Positions 39,820 to 53,105 of a stretch of 64,000 bases of DNA are shown in pieces. How positions within the stretch are numbered: the stretch's first letter is position 1; every line of letters begins with the position of its first letter. The position numbers were made by a program, and so were the translations under genes. The stretch comes from Plectrocnemia conspersa (taxonomy: Eukaryota > Arthropoda > Insecta > Trichoptera > Polycentropodidae). Under the pieces are notes generated by a model. The model was not told where the DNA came from. It worked only from the letters and a program-made list of their open reading frames with translations, and did no database searches. The stretch is from assembly GCA_009617715.1 (NCBI GenBank), contig VTFK01000263.1, positions 496,001-560,000 on the forward strand. Reading direction: 5' to 3'.

Positions 39820-40790
39820 CTATATATAAATATGTATGTATTCGAATCGAACGGTAGACTCTAACAAAGGCCCATCTGGAGGTAAATTCTTGCGTGAAGA
39901 ATTAACATTTCCTACACCCACACCTTTTCATTCTTAGACTATATTCTTCTCCATCTCCATCGCATTAACACGTCCATTAAAATTGTTATTTAGCTTAATG
40001 AATAAGATCCGAAGCCTTTTCATCTTGTATTTACGACCTAAATAACGCCTCTATGCGACGTTCTGATTAAAAGTATTTTATTACTATACACAAATACAAC
40101 CTACAATAAGTTCCGTGAAAACGTGTGTTTTTTAATCGCATATAGCCGCATTATTACACAACACAACGGATAGTAAATCCTAAATTAATGGTAAATACAT
40201 ATTGGCCAGTAAGTAGCAAGACTATCAACCTTCCCGAGCGTAACAATGTGTCGTAATACACCGAGTTTTTCATTAAGCTTTTAAAGTTACTGTATTTCGC
40301 AGCTTTTTACGACAATTTTCATAGCTGACCCACACGAACAGCTTTTATGGCACATAATAATATTTTTACAATATCGTAATAAAGCTTAATTGTGATTTTT
40401 TGTATACATGACCACAGTTTACGGATTCAATTACAAACATAATACAGACACACACGTAGAGGCTTAATTAAATTTTTACAAGATAAATATAAAATATAAT
40501 GAAAATTCATGTCCAATTTATAGTATAGTTTGATAAAATAATAATATCATACTTTCGCTTCAGTTTAAAAGCGACAGAGATTTATCCATGAATAAATTTA
40601 CCGAGGCAAAGTTTCAAAGTCGAACACCAAAAAAAGTTAAGCTCCCAGAGGTGGGTGGTACCACGTGCTCCTATTCCGTCCTCAGATTACTGAGCTTAAA
40701 GCTCACGAGAAATTACCCGGGATTGTACCTTTATTTCGTTTAAAAAACGACAATGGACGAACCGTTCTATTTAAAAAAAAAATACGTACA
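39820..40790. other. GC-richer islands, candidate regulatory DNA
   Basis: Islands at 39820-40460 and 40540-40780. The second contains GGTGGTACCACGTGC with CACGTG. Neither has a useful reading frame. Confidence 0.35.
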
Positions 40791-41659
40791 CATGTTGTAT
40801 AAGTTATATTGATTTTTTTAATATAATATTAGATAATTAAATATATTTTTACTCAATAAATTGTACTATTTATAATATTAAGAATCAGCTATCACATAAA
40901 TATATTTGTAAATATATTATCAATAAAGCTGCAAAAGTAATCCCTAATTTATACGCGTAATACATATTGTGTATTACAATACACTTGTCTCTTTTTATGT
41001 GATAAATGCGTTCCATGGGATACCGCATAAACTATTTTCTGGTTTCTGGTTAACAAGTTAAATAGTAAAATATAGAGCATATAACGTTCCATGACATATA
41101 ACAAAATTATAGGAAATTGCTAATAAATTTAGCTTTATAAACAGTAAATATGATAAATATATAATATTATTCGCGGAAGCATTTTATTTCATACGTTTTC
41201 TTATTACTAAAATAATTATATTTTTTAAGCATAAAACTATATAAATTATCCTATAATATTATTAAAAATATATTTTGCTAATTGTTCACAAAAACATAGT
41301 ATACTATAAAATGCCGGAAGTTTGACATATTACATTCATTTTTTTAATACCTATGATTTGATTGCTGTGCTTGTAAAGTATAAGCAAATTCTATTAAGAA
41401 AATAATTGGCTTATTATATTGGCTTATTACATAATAACCCAATGATTTTCTTATTTGTATAAATAATATTTTCAGAAAATTTCTAAAATTAAAAAGGAAA
41501 AATTTATGTTTGATATAATAAAAATATGTAAAAACCAATGTCAGGCATTTCAAGTTTATTAACTTTTGAGACAATTATACAATTATATATAAGATACTAT
41601 TGATTATAAACAAGTATCTTTATTATTATTTGTTTTCAGCTCTTTACAGGGGAAAGGCA
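40791..41659. other. AT-rich sequence, no gene seen
   Basis: No coding signal, repeat or structured element. Confidence 0.45.
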
Positions 41660-42970
41660 AAAGTTACCCGATTAGTAGTATTTTTTTAATATTTCGATTT
41701 CATTAAGATTCATAGTATCTTATTAAATGACGTAAATTTTTTTGGTCAAATTCAAGAGGGTCTCTGCTTAGAACCAAAAGCAATAAAATCGTGCCGTCAA
41801 CAACGCAGTAGAAACACTCGATTATCTAGCGTACATATTAAGACATTTTATAACAATATTACGACTTACAATAATTGAGAATCGAATGAAGCATATCTAA
41901 AGCAAATTTTGACCAATTGGAGAGCACAAAAAACAATTAACTTTTCTTAGCAGGCAAAAATCTACGTCAAAAGCAATAAAATCGTGCCATCGCAGAAGGA
42001 AGGCTTGGTATTGAGCATTTCCCCTGCGACGGCGACGGCACGATTTTATTGCTTTTGACGTTGATTTTTAACTTATAAGTAGGGATAATTGTTTTTTGCG
42101 CTCTTCTATTGGTAAAAATTTGGTTAAGTTGTACTTTATTTGATTCTTGAATAAAAAGTACAAATCTTGAATACAAATCTCTCATATCAGAAGTCCATAG
42201 TAATATCGGTAAGAATAGCTATCGTATTTTTAAAACACAGTGTAATATTGAAGTACAGACAAATTGTGGAGCAATATGCAAAATACGACATCTGTCTGTC
42301 TTCTACCGATTTGTTTTTAGACTTGACTTAATGAAAGTTTTAAAAATTTTATTAGGTAAATATGGTTTAGGGAATTCATGGAGCTTAGGTTTGGGTTTGA
42401 ATAGCAAATGGACATTTCGCAACTGTAAAATTGAGTTATATAGACATTTAAGAGAAGCATATAATTTCACTAGCGCCTTTCAGTTAAATTATATTTTCTC
42501 TAGTATACGTAGTGATGAAAATCTATTTATTTAGACTTTACTCGTAAAAATATAACTTTACCGAAAAATACACATTCAATATAACATTTATACATAGTTT
42601 GTAAATAAATTATGATAGGTATGTGAATATATATCTTACTGGGTATGGAAAACTTGAAATCATTTTATTTTAATAGCACCTACCAGATAAATTATATTTT
42701 AACTGGAAAAATATATATGTATCTATGTGTGATAATGTATTCTAATATGATTTCACTGAAATGGTATATTTAAAAAAATATTTCAGGATAGATTCGAGAC
42801 TATTTTATTTTTAATTTTCTTTGAGGGATAACCCGAGAATTTCTGGTTTTATTTTAGATTTTTCTAGGGAGAGGGGGAAAGGTGGCCAGTCAGTGGTCGT
42901 TTTTAAAATATTTAGATTTCATTAAAATTCATAGTATTTCATTAAATTACTATGACATTAACATTTTACT
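41660..42970. repeat. Repeat-flanked segment: related direct repeats at both ends
   Basis: About 41665-41735 and 42885-42960 share AATATTTcGATTTCATTAAg plus ATTCATAGTAT and TTATTAAATgAC-type wording in the same orientation. The preceding sequence (GGGGAAAGG) is also shared. Between them lies the stem-loop at 41903-42122. Confidence 0.5.
41903..42122. repeat. Long imperfect stem-loop (about 90-bp arms), MITE- or hairpin-RNA-like
   Basis: The arm 41903-41995 pairs with 42028-42122. The core ACGTCAAAAGCAATAAAATC plus GTGCC (41964-41988) is perfectly complementary to 42037-42061. Outer parts pair imperfectly (CCAATTGGAGAGCACAAAAA against its partner at 42090-42113). A third copy of the core, AAAAGCAATAAAATCGTGCC plus GTC, lies at 41776-41798 without a partner arm of its own. 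Confidence 0.8.
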
Positions 42971-43418
42971 GACATTTATGTATTACATTTACGAATAAAG
43001 TAAACATTACATATAAAGATTTTCAGAAAGCTTTGAATATAGTGAAACATTTAATATTAACCGTTATCGTTAAACTTAAACTTTGTATTACTAACTTGTT
43101 GAGTTATTCCAGACTATTGCTAAATATTTTTTTATTTTTTTACAGTTGATTTAAATTTTTATTTTGATAAAAGTCTAGATACACTTTTTCAAAAATTAAC
43201 AGAAAATTTGCTAATACAAATAAGGAATAAAATCCTGAACGAATAAATGATTTTTTCATTCCTAATATTTCGTGCAAATTGAAAGTGATTGTAATGGTTA
43301 CAAACCAGTTTCTTATTATTGAATAATATGTATGTTTAAATGCTTTAATAGATTTTTGTATTATATATACAATTTATAAAAAAAAATCCATTTATAATAT
43401 AATATAATTTGCACTCAC
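42971..43418. other. AT-rich sequence, no gene seen
   Basis: If the start exon at 43419 is real, this is the beginning of its first intron. Confidence 0.35.
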
Positions 43419-43440
43419 CAAAATTTTCGGGGGGTTCCAT
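43419..43440 (-). CDS. Possible first coding exon of an unidentified minus-strand gene (MEPPENF...)
   Basis: On the minus strand a UTR-like leader with repeated GTGTAATTGTGAAAA-type wording (43441-43520) leads to GTAAATGG, a start codon with A at -3 and G at +4. It reads ATG GAA CCC CCC GAA AAT TTT G and then a consensus donor GTGAGT. That gives MEPPENF with phase 1. There is no polypyrimidine acceptor ahead of the ATG, so it would be a first exon with its own promoter. It may be an alternative start of the gene suggested by the island at 49.7 kb. I could not find a matching downstream exon, so identity is unknown. Confidence 0.35.
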
Positions 43441-43740
43441 TTACTGCGTACAACTTTCACAAACACATTTATTTTCACAATTACACTTAAAAACTACACT
43501 TTATTAATTTTTAATATTTACACTTTTTTAGCTATTTCAATCAATTTTTTTTGTGATACGTATAAAATATGAGAAGGAATTTCTCAAATTCTGCACATGC
43601 ATTATTCAATGTGCAGAACACGACACTTTATTTTCACATATTTCTTCCTACTTTTTATTTTTATTGACTAATGATTTTTTAGCTTATCCGAAAGCCTTTC
43701 TAGTGGATCGACAACACGAGCACGGCAAGTTGTGATAGAA

Positions 43741-45209
43741 ACCGGTAGAATGTCTTTAGAATCGACAGATTACATTAATTACTACATCTATCGTTTAGCC
43801 TTACTTCAAAGAACATCTTTGAATTTAATTTTTCTGTTAGGATTCAGATTTTGATAGTCACGGAACGAATTAAACGATGCGAACTGAATTAAATGAAAAT
43901 CTAACTTCTTTTATTCATTCCATTGTTTTTCGAAATATTTTTATTTACTTAATTATTTTTCAAAATAAGCTCTCCCTTATGTTTTTAACGCAAAATTAAA
44001 TATGTTATGTGTTGCCATTTAAAAAAAATATTTGAATATGAATAAATGTGTAATAAAATGTTGCACGTGTTATTTATTATTTTAAAATATTTAGGGCCAT
44101 TTTCGATAATAATTATGAATGTTACAGTTTTTGGAGTGCTATAAAAATATGTTTATTACAAAGATGATTAGATTCTTGTTCAATTAAATAATACATTAAT
44201 TTACGTTTATTTTATTACAGATAATTTAATTTAAACCAATGCGATGTAATGCACTAATAATTTACTGAACCACCGATGATTTTTCACATTTTTGTTTCCA
44301 TCTACAAACTTAACACTAAAAAGACTCGAATTTATTAAAACCCTAATAGTTTCTCTACTGCTTTCTCATATAGTGAATTATTTGTTATTTTGTGTATTGT
44401 TCGAGTACAAATGGAGTGGAAAAGCAAATATTTGCTTTGTCTAAAGACGAAGCAATGGTCGACTAGTTAACTGGAAATAAACTTTCCACTGTAAAATGAA
44501 TGGCGTAAGTCCAATGCGTTGAAACGAAGTAAACACAATCAACAACTACTAAATAAGTGATGAGAAACCAGTCTGTAAATCAGTAAAATTTATATTTTCA
44601 ATTATCAATTATTATTACAGCTTACAATAAATATAATATATCACTATTCACGACCTAGCTCAATTTTACTGTAATTATTCAGCATGAAATTCACTCGTAA
44701 GATTAAAAAAAATTAGTAAAACCTAATCTGTAGTGATCAAACGGAATTAAAATTTTTTATTAATCATTATTTCAGATCTTTCAGACACGATAGAAATTTT
44801 AAAACATTAAGATTCGTATGAGTTTCAAGCCTAGGTTTTGTATCTTTTAACACCGATTTATGCCACTGGTGTAACGTGTTTATGAAATGTAAGCTAATAT
44901 CACAGATTTCTGAAACACACCAGACGTCAAAGCGAAATAGTTTTCGGGATAGTCTTTGATATTTCGTAAGCAATTAGAGATTTTTTTATGTTTTTCATAC
45001 CTCTGGTATATTGATTTAATGAATGTAGATATCATATTTGTACTGTATTATAGTCATACGATGTTGTTTTCATGTGCTGAATGAGAAGAACATATAAAAC
45101 ATAGATATATTTGATATTTATTTATTTAGTCTTTTAAACCTCGTATATCTATGCTTTTGTGAAGCCTTTAAGACAATTTAAGTTATACCGGAAGCCATAC
45201 TTATAATAT
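43741..45209. other. Mostly AT-rich sequence
   Basis: Weak GC-richer patches at 43700-43900, 44440-44560 and 44770-44960. No coding signal. Confidence 0.4.
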
Positions 45210-45700
45210 ATAAGTATAGCATTCGACTAATTTATACCAGTCAAAGAGACACAGGCATCCAAAGCGTCTCCGAAACACATTCCAAAACCACCCTGTAGTC
45301 ACGCGCGTCACGCGTCAATTCGAACAATGCGTATTTTCACCATGCCGAGAAAAAAAAATAGTCCGGGCCGCAATCGTGCGGCCCGAGGTCAAACGCACCG
45401 CAAAATTGGCATCGACGAATGCGGTCCCGTGATTTTATCGTTCCGTATGGATTACTGGTCCTTTGTGGGGCGAAGTACCCTCGTTACTGTGCTAGTATTC
45501 ACTAGTACCCTCGTTACTATGCAAGTACTCACTAACTGCGGTGTGTTCGACTTGGACAGAAATTTGCCACGAGGTGTCTGGTGTGAGACAATCGTCCCCA
45601 AGTGCCATTCCACAACGAAGCATTAATTATGCCGGTTGAGTTCTCGAATTTGAGATTAGGCGACAAACGGGTACCAAGAAGCCACCCACAGGTATTAATA
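45210..45700. other. CpG-containing GC-rich island, possible promoter or enhancer
   Basis: The most GC-rich left-side island, with CACGCGCGTCACGCGTC (45300-45316) and GGGCCGCAATCGTGCGGCCC (45364-45383), a near-perfect palindrome. It contains a duplicated GTACCCTCGTTACT unit (45475 and 45508 regions). The 99-codon plus-strand frame (45327-45626) has no known domain, so a regulatory or promoter role is at least as likely as coding. Confidence 0.35.
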
Positions 45701-48700
45701 TACATATACATATGTATATGACACGACAGAGTTGTTATAATGATTTTTTTTATTTGGAAAATTCGTGTGTAATATAAATCCTATATAATTTTTATGTTTA
45801 TCCAATTGCATATGAAATGTTGAGATTTTAAAAATAATGTTTATATTTCATGATATAGATACACATAGATACATACATACACGTGTAGTACAATATAGAT
45901 TATATATATACTAGTATCGTACCCAGCGTATATAAGCATATTCACCTATAATTATTACCACAAGATATAATAATTAATTACGATTTGGGTAGAACTCGTG
46001 TTATTATTTTTTTAAGTTTTTGATACTTTGTTGAAAATAGTAAAAATCTCCTGATACTTTCTTTTAAAAAATAAGGTATAAAACAAGTTTTCTATTTATT
46101 TTATTTATATTATTAAAAGTAATGTTTCGTATACGTCGTTTAAAAAATTAACTATTACGCAAGCTTTGGCGCAATGAGTTTTTGTCTTGTAAGAACTGCC
46201 TACACTTTACTCCTGCCCCAATTTGTACGTCTCGTTACTTGTAAGAAAATAATTCGACACAAACAAATATCAGTAAAAACGTCCTTCATTTAAAGTGTCA
46301 CATTGAATTTTATGCCGCACGGTATACAATTTAAAACGATTTGCTCAAAGCTATAAAGTCCGTGTTTGTCTTTGCTAATTGAAAATGTTCGCTCAAGTGT
46401 ATATTATATTATGCAAACAAGCTCAGATTAAATGATACATTTAACCGTATTACGCATATTTTTTCAATTTTTTTCAAGGACTCCTTGAGTTTTATTTTAC
46501 ATATAAAAATAAAATTAATAATTTCCTTCGGGAATAGAAAACTCTCTTGCGTTATATAATATACGCTATTGTTAGCAGGCACACTTTACTTAATTAAAAA
46601 ATATATAATATAAAAAACAGTACGGACGAAATCTGCTTTCGATCATTTGGGTACAACCTAAAAAATCTCTAGAAGAGATAATCTTTTATATATTATTTTT
46701 TTGGTAAACAAATAAAAACAGTTAATGCGATTACAAATTAGGCATCAACACAAAGCGTAACATTTTAACAATATATTATTATAATTTATAGATAGGCACA
46801 GAATAAACAGTTCAGGTAAAATTCCTTTTTACACCTCAGGTAAAATTGGATATCCATTAATTTGCCCGGGAACCTTTGTCAGATATATAGAACAGATCTG
46901 TACGTTGTTTTTGTGAACCACGTACGTTTATATTTATTTTATATTAAATAATATTATATGACTAATATTTGATTATATTGAATGAGAATTGAGCAATATA
47001 TATATTTTTACTTTACAATTATAATTATGATATTTATTAAATTAAATAATTATACTTTAGAAATTTATTTTTATCAACATCAAACTGCATATTGCAGATT
47101 GACGTCAATATTGGTTTTGTAGAAAACTATATATACATATATGAGAATATAGAAACATATTTTGTCTCAAATGAACTGATAACATAATCTATTAGATATA
47201 CAATTTGCAATATAAATATTATACAATATACAAGATTGTATTGAATATTTGCGTTGAGATATTTTATTGTTTGTGAGTGAGCCTTGACCAACTTGATAAT
47301 ATTATCTCAGAACTTTATAACAATAAGATAACAGAAAAAAGAAATTAAAATTATTTTCTTGTTACGTTCAAAGTTATATTATCGCAAAGGACGTCCGTAT
47401 ATGAAAAGTAAATCATTATTTAATTATAATAATGATAAGATTAAACTTAGTGCGTGTTTACCATACATAAATTTTCTCATACAGGTATATACATTTTTAT
47501 AAGCTATATTGCATCTTCGTGCCGCAAATCTCATAAAAATGTTCCTTAAAAGGTGCCTAAAATTTTCCGATAAGTGCGTCTCGTGCGCGGAAAATCTCTG
47601 CAAAATTCTCGACAAGCCGTAAAATTGTTTCATCAATCACATCAAAATTTTGTGCTTCCCTGCTTATACATTTCGATTTGTAACGTAATATGATGCCGAC
47701 ACATTTTTGTGCATTTTCAATTTACCTAACTCTCTCATACCCTTAAAAGGGTTGTTAAAATGATTGATCGGATTAAAACCACTCCGGCGAAGAACAGAGT
47801 TTGATGATTGATTACTCGAGAGCATTACGTGTTTAAACAGTTGAGTTGTAAAACTGTAGAGTGCAAGGTTCTTGTGTAAATTATTACATTTTTAATGGTG
47901 TATACAATTCTGCAATGTAGCATAGAATTAAATATTTGAAAAAATATATAAAATTTCATATCCTTTTTTTTAATATACAATGTATCTAAATCTAATTACT
48001 TATAATAATTAAAATCTAAAAATAAAGATACATAATATTTAATATATTACAAAAGAAAAAATTTAATACATACAGTAATTAAGAATTCAGTTTATTAGCA
48101 TTTATAAAACACACACCTCCGTACAGTATTATCTTAGCAGTACTCATTTTATCAAATCCCTGTATCATTTCTCCGTAAGAAATTTTTATTTCTTGTAATT
48201 AAATATTTTTAATACTTAGTAAAACATTTTTTTTCTTATTAAAATACAATGATTGATATTCCTAATATGTTTCTTTCAACCATACTTGTACATTTTAGGA
48301 TTTAGGGATTTATTTATTTTTATTGCTCTATTCTGTTGCAAAAATTAAATATAGCTGTATATTGATTTTTGATACTTATCTTTGACAATAAATTAATTTT
48401 AAATGTAAATGTTATTTTTTATAATATTTCTTAAATATTTTGAATCATATATTTATAGTAAATAAAAGTACATTTAGTATTACATATAATAATATTATAC
48501 ATTTATTATATATTGATTATTATTATCAAGTAGTAAATATGTTTTAACACTTATATGCTACATGTAATATAAATGTATGTACATTTATATGATTGATTAG
48601 TGTTTAATAGATTACTAATAGAAAAGGAAGTGGTTAAACATAGTTAAAAGTACATCTATAAATTTTCCATTGAGATTAATAAGTTTCAATTACTGAGAAC

Positions 48701-49632
48701 CTTCAATATAATAAATTTCATTATATTTTTGTAATATTATCGTTACGTCTTAGCGATGAATGATTAGAAATATAGTTCTATTTTTTTAATTATATATATA
48801 AGTTACCCATGAATATTTATTTAACATTAAGCCAATATTAGGAATTATTTATTGCTTAGTAATATAAAATATATATATCGATGGTTCAAAATAAAAAAAG
48901 AATAATCCTCAAACTTATTTATTATAATTATTTTTAATATTATATTTTATTATTAAACAGCTACTACACCTTATTTATTTTACAACAAAATCGTACTGAT
49001 AATAATATAAATATTAAAATTTAATATGGTTGTAATTGTAAGAAACATTAGATTTTTACTATATTTAAAATTAAAACTTTACCTTCTCATGTTAAATTAT
49101 ATTTCATATATATTTATTACGTTCATATCTTAAATGTAGTAGCATATTTGTATATTACAATTTAAAATTTAATGAATATTTTAGCATATACATTATTTTA
49201 TTATATCAAAATAGATTTGTTGTCCTTGTCATCTTTGATATCTACATATTATACATATGTGGCAACTTTTATTTATATACCTAGCATTAGTAAAATCGAA
49301 GTTTAATAAATATGCATATCTTTGAGGAAGTATAAAATAATAATAAATGTAAAGATAAACATAAGAATATATTGCAACACCATAACAATTTCTATTGTAA
49401 GAACACACGTTTTCAATGCACATAATCTTCAATGTCACACGATCAAAAGCCATTTCCGCATAATAAATTCATGCAACGACCTTTGCTTTTTGCTTTCCAA
49501 ATATTTTTCCACGCACAAAAAAAATACAAATTAAAGGTCATAGTACAAAACTACTAAAGGAAATTAATTACTAACATCATAATACAATGGCAATGATTTT
49601 ATCATGTTTGATATTATTGAATAAATACATAC
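45701..49632. other. AT-rich sequence with GC-richer islands
   Basis: Islands at 46130-46420 and 47270-47870; otherwise plain AT-rich. If the donor at 49633 is used, 49632 leftward is the first intron of that gene. Confidence 0.4.
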
Positions 49633-49858
49633 CTTTCACACACGTTATCTCCAGTTACACAAAATATTTTTTGAAAAACAATCACTGATTCTCTCGCACT
49701 AATTGTCCTTCCTTTCGATTTGACTTTGCACTTGAACTGTCAGCCAAATTATATCATGTGTCAAAATCACGTGTACGAAATTCGCGCCGAATGTCAAAAC
49801 AAAAACAGCACGTGCGTGCCGGAGAGACGTCCGACGTCGAACGACGACACTACTGACT
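49633..49858 (-). promoter_or_regulatory. Candidate promoter and non-coding first exon of an unidentified minus-strand gene
   Basis: A sharply bounded GC-rich island (about 49680-49900). On the minus strand it shows TTCAGTCAGTAGT, an arthropod-type Inr (TCAGT at 49860-49856 or 49856-49852). There follow CpG-rich sequence with two CACGTG boxes (49809-49814, 49768-49773), then about 100 bases of UTR-like sequence without any ATG-led long frame, ending GTGTGAAAG|GTATGT, a strong donor at 49633/49632. This is the usual look of an insect 5' UTR exon leading into a long intron. No TATA box is obvious at -30. The gene it serves would run leftward; its coding exons were not identified. The plus-strand reading has no such layout. 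Confidence 0.45.
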
Positions 49859-51378
49859 GAACCAAAACAAACCATCTGCCAGGTACAGAGCCGGACCGGG
49901 AAATATCTGGCTACTTGTATGGAAAGTTTAGAGACATCTTTGGAAGTTGCTTCAAACTAAATAATTATTAAAATACGTATTGCTAGGAATGTTAGGAATA
50001 TATTATACGAGCTATTTTAAAGTTACTTGTAATTATTTAATAATTATTATTAAAACCATAATTACTTTTTAAATTAAGTTTACTGAAATTTTTTAGAAAT
50101 ACAAATGAGATTCGTTAAGATTTTTTTTTATTTTAATAATATTAACTGTAGAAATATATACTAAGCTTAAAAAAATACGGTCTCTTTGTTTTCACTATAT
50201 TTATAAAGTTAAGTATCTAATCTAAATTTATTAATAATTATAAAATCGATATGGATACTTTGAAAACGATTTAAATATTTTACCAAATTTGTTATTTTTA
50301 TTAATTTTTTTATGTCTAAACTACGATATTGATATATTTACACCAATATTGATATGTATTTTTAAGACAAATTAAATATTAAATTTAGATTAGATATTTT
50401 TACTATTTTTAGATGTACATATTTTAATTAATTATATAATATCTAATCATAGCACATTTTATAAAGTTGTATTGATACCCTATTTTTTCGGAAAATATTT
50501 AAAACTTATTAAAAAAGTTTTTTAATAAAAACTTTACTACATATAATACAAAAATATTATTTAACAATATATGTTAATTGTTAATATAGTATTATTTCTA
50601 TTTCTACTATAAAATATATTTCTATTAAAACAGAAACGCTCTTGTATGGTGAACTATGATGTCATGAAATTTAAACAGAATAATATATATTTATAGATCA
50701 TAATTTCAATTTTACTATGAGCTATGTATTTTTGAAATAAATAGAAAAGTCTAAAACTAGACTTTATAATGCGTATAAATACCGCAGATAAAAATGATTA
50801 ATGTTAATACAATAATTTATTTAAAGTATTATACTTATTATTCATGTTTTACTTTTAATAGTATTATTATTGTAATTTTAATATATAAAATATAAAATTA
50901 ATAGCAGTTTTAACCTTTAGAATTTTCTTCGAAAAACCAAAAAAAAAACATATTACTATGTTTTTAATTTGCCGTCTAATTTTATCGCAAATTTCAGTTC
51001 GTATTCAGTTTGTTTAGAAACAAACTGATCTTAATCAAATTTATCGTTTATTTGTCTTCCAACTGTATATGTCAACTAGGGATTGCAATATCGGACAAAT
51101 ATATCGATACTGCTATTTGGTATTTCAATTAGATACAGGTATGGAAGATATCAATACCTGTATTCTAACAAGCATAAAAGGTAAATGTCTGCTGGTAAAA
51201 CCAACTTTTGTTTTCAAAAATTATTCGTTAGGAATAAATTTATAATAAATGGTTAAAGGTTAAACTTTTTACGCCCCCAGTTATAAAACCGCTGCTTTAC
51301 TGTAACGTAGGCGGAAGTTGCTGAATTTTGAATGTACAATTTCAAACTAAATTATAAGTATTTATTTAATAAAAGGGG

Positions 51379-51443
51379 ATAATTTTATCTATATTTATTT
51401 ATATGCATCAAACATAATTTTATCTATATTTATTTATATGCAT
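51379..51443. repeat. Tandem duplication, 30 bases, period 35
   Basis: ATAATTTTATCTATATTTAT... and its identical copy begin at 51379 and 51414, each ending ATATGCAT. Confidence 0.85.
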
Positions 51444-53027
51444 TACTAATTGAAATAATTAGTAATTGTACAATATTTGTGTTTCATATAAACTAAAAGA
51501 TATTTTAAATGCTCATATTTTTCGATTAATAAACATATATTTAATATTTCAATTAATTTACAATTATTTCTAATTTATTTCTCTAAGTTTTCTCAGGCCT
51601 GCATTTATGAGGAATAGGAATATTGCATTAATTAAACGCCATAATGGTTACATTAATCAAGTTTTATTCAAATTTTCTGCATTATAGTTTATTTATTTTA
51701 TGCGCTTTTCTGCGCTGATTCAAGTAACTGATTATATTTTTTTCATACTTATGATTATATTTTTAACCCAGATATGACATGTAAATATTGAAACATTAGT
51801 TAAAATTATATTTCAGATTCGTTGAATAGAATATTGTTTTTCTTACTTTAATTGTGAATATTCTTTATTTATATTTTAAATATAATGCTTACATTATAAT
51901 TGACTATATCAATAATTCAGTTACTAAACTTTATAATGATGATTATAATGTAGAAGCTTTATAAATATTTGAATAATATTAAAAAAATGCATGTATAGGA
52001 TTTTTTCTAGAATTGATTTATATTTATTTTATAGTTATATGCTTTAATGATACGATTATTATTTCAATATATAAATAATAATATATGTATATATTACAGT
52101 ACAGTGTTTTTTTTAATTTATTACCATAAGAAGACACATTGAATAACAGTTTAAATTAATTCATAATTTAGTATTGTTTTAGTTATTTATATAACTCTGA
52201 TATTTTCCTTATTTCTGTAATGTATGAATATTGTATTAAAGTCTAGATATAATATTGAGTTGCGATAAAACGCGAACATTCTTAATGAGATATTTTGTTA
52301 GGTTTGAAGTTTGTTTTTTTAGTTTTAATAATATATTTCCATTTCGGAGAAGCGTACAATAGTACAAGTCTCGTTATAGTATTTTAAATTATTCAATTTA
52401 TTTTTTTATATTTAGTTTTCTATTACGACAAAGGAACGGATATAGCTTAATTATTTTTTTAAATTGGACCTACATATGTACTTTGCCATATTTTTCAATC
52501 TATGGTTTTACTACACAAATTAATTTAAGCTAATGTATCGACACCAAAAATATGTTTTTTTAATATTATATATATAATAGATGAGGCGATTTATGGACAT
52601 TTAGTATTTTTATGTTGAACCATTTTTCAATAATTTATTTTATTTTAAAGACTACCGTTAGAAAGAAACTTTTGCATAATCATTAAATGACTTTCATTAG
52701 CAAATAGAGTAGTTATATTACTTTAATATGGTTTTAATAGCATTTTAATCTTGAGATTTGCCAGAAAATATGAGTTTTGAATTTTACAAAAAGTTTTTAA
52801 ATTAAATTGAAAATGCTCAAATACGAGTTTATTAGTCTAACTACAATTAAATTTAAACTAAAAATTACAATATATAATAAAAACGTCATATTTTATTTAA
52901 AAATTATTTATTTTGTAAGAAAAATGTTTATTATACAATACAATATATTTCCAAAGTAAAAATATTGCAAAATTTGTATATAATATTTAATGTAAAAGTA
53001 TTTTAATAAATATTTATCGTTGTTTGT

Positions 53028-53055
53028 TTTATTGTGTAAAATTGTAAAATTTATT
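53028..53055 (-). promoter_or_regulatory. Candidate poly(A) signals ending wupA
   Basis: AATAAA on the minus strand at 53050-53055 (overlapping the TAA of the alternative frame) and again at 53028-53033. They are 40-67 bases after the TGA of the heavy-isoform last exon. Confidence 0.55.
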
Positions 53056-53094
53056 TAACACCTTCACCGATATCGACCTTCAATGCGTAGAGAA

Positions 53095-53105
53095 TCATGC
53101 GGGAG
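53095..53105 (-). CDS. wupA: wupA heavy-isoform last exon (APA-stop as written; a longer frame is present)
   Basis: Acceptor CGATTTTCAG at 53106. Joined in phase 1 the exon reads A-P-A-TGA and stops after 11 nt. A second frame of the same exon, one base out of phase, is open for 15 codons from an ATG to a TAA at about 53052 and reads MILYALKVDIGEGVK. The sequence stays GC-richer than its surroundings across that stretch. The true C-terminus may therefore be longer (see findings). Two AATAAA signals follow at 53050-53055 and 53028-53033. Confidence 0.65.

Larger units (their letters stand above)
49859..53094. other. AT-rich intergenic region downstream of wupA
   Basis: Apart from the wupA 3' end this is almost pure A/T with no coding signal. 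It contains a 30-base direct duplication (51379-51408 and 51414-51443). The region separates the wupA 3' end from the promoter-like island to its left, so both units would be transcribed leftward. Confidence 0.6.
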
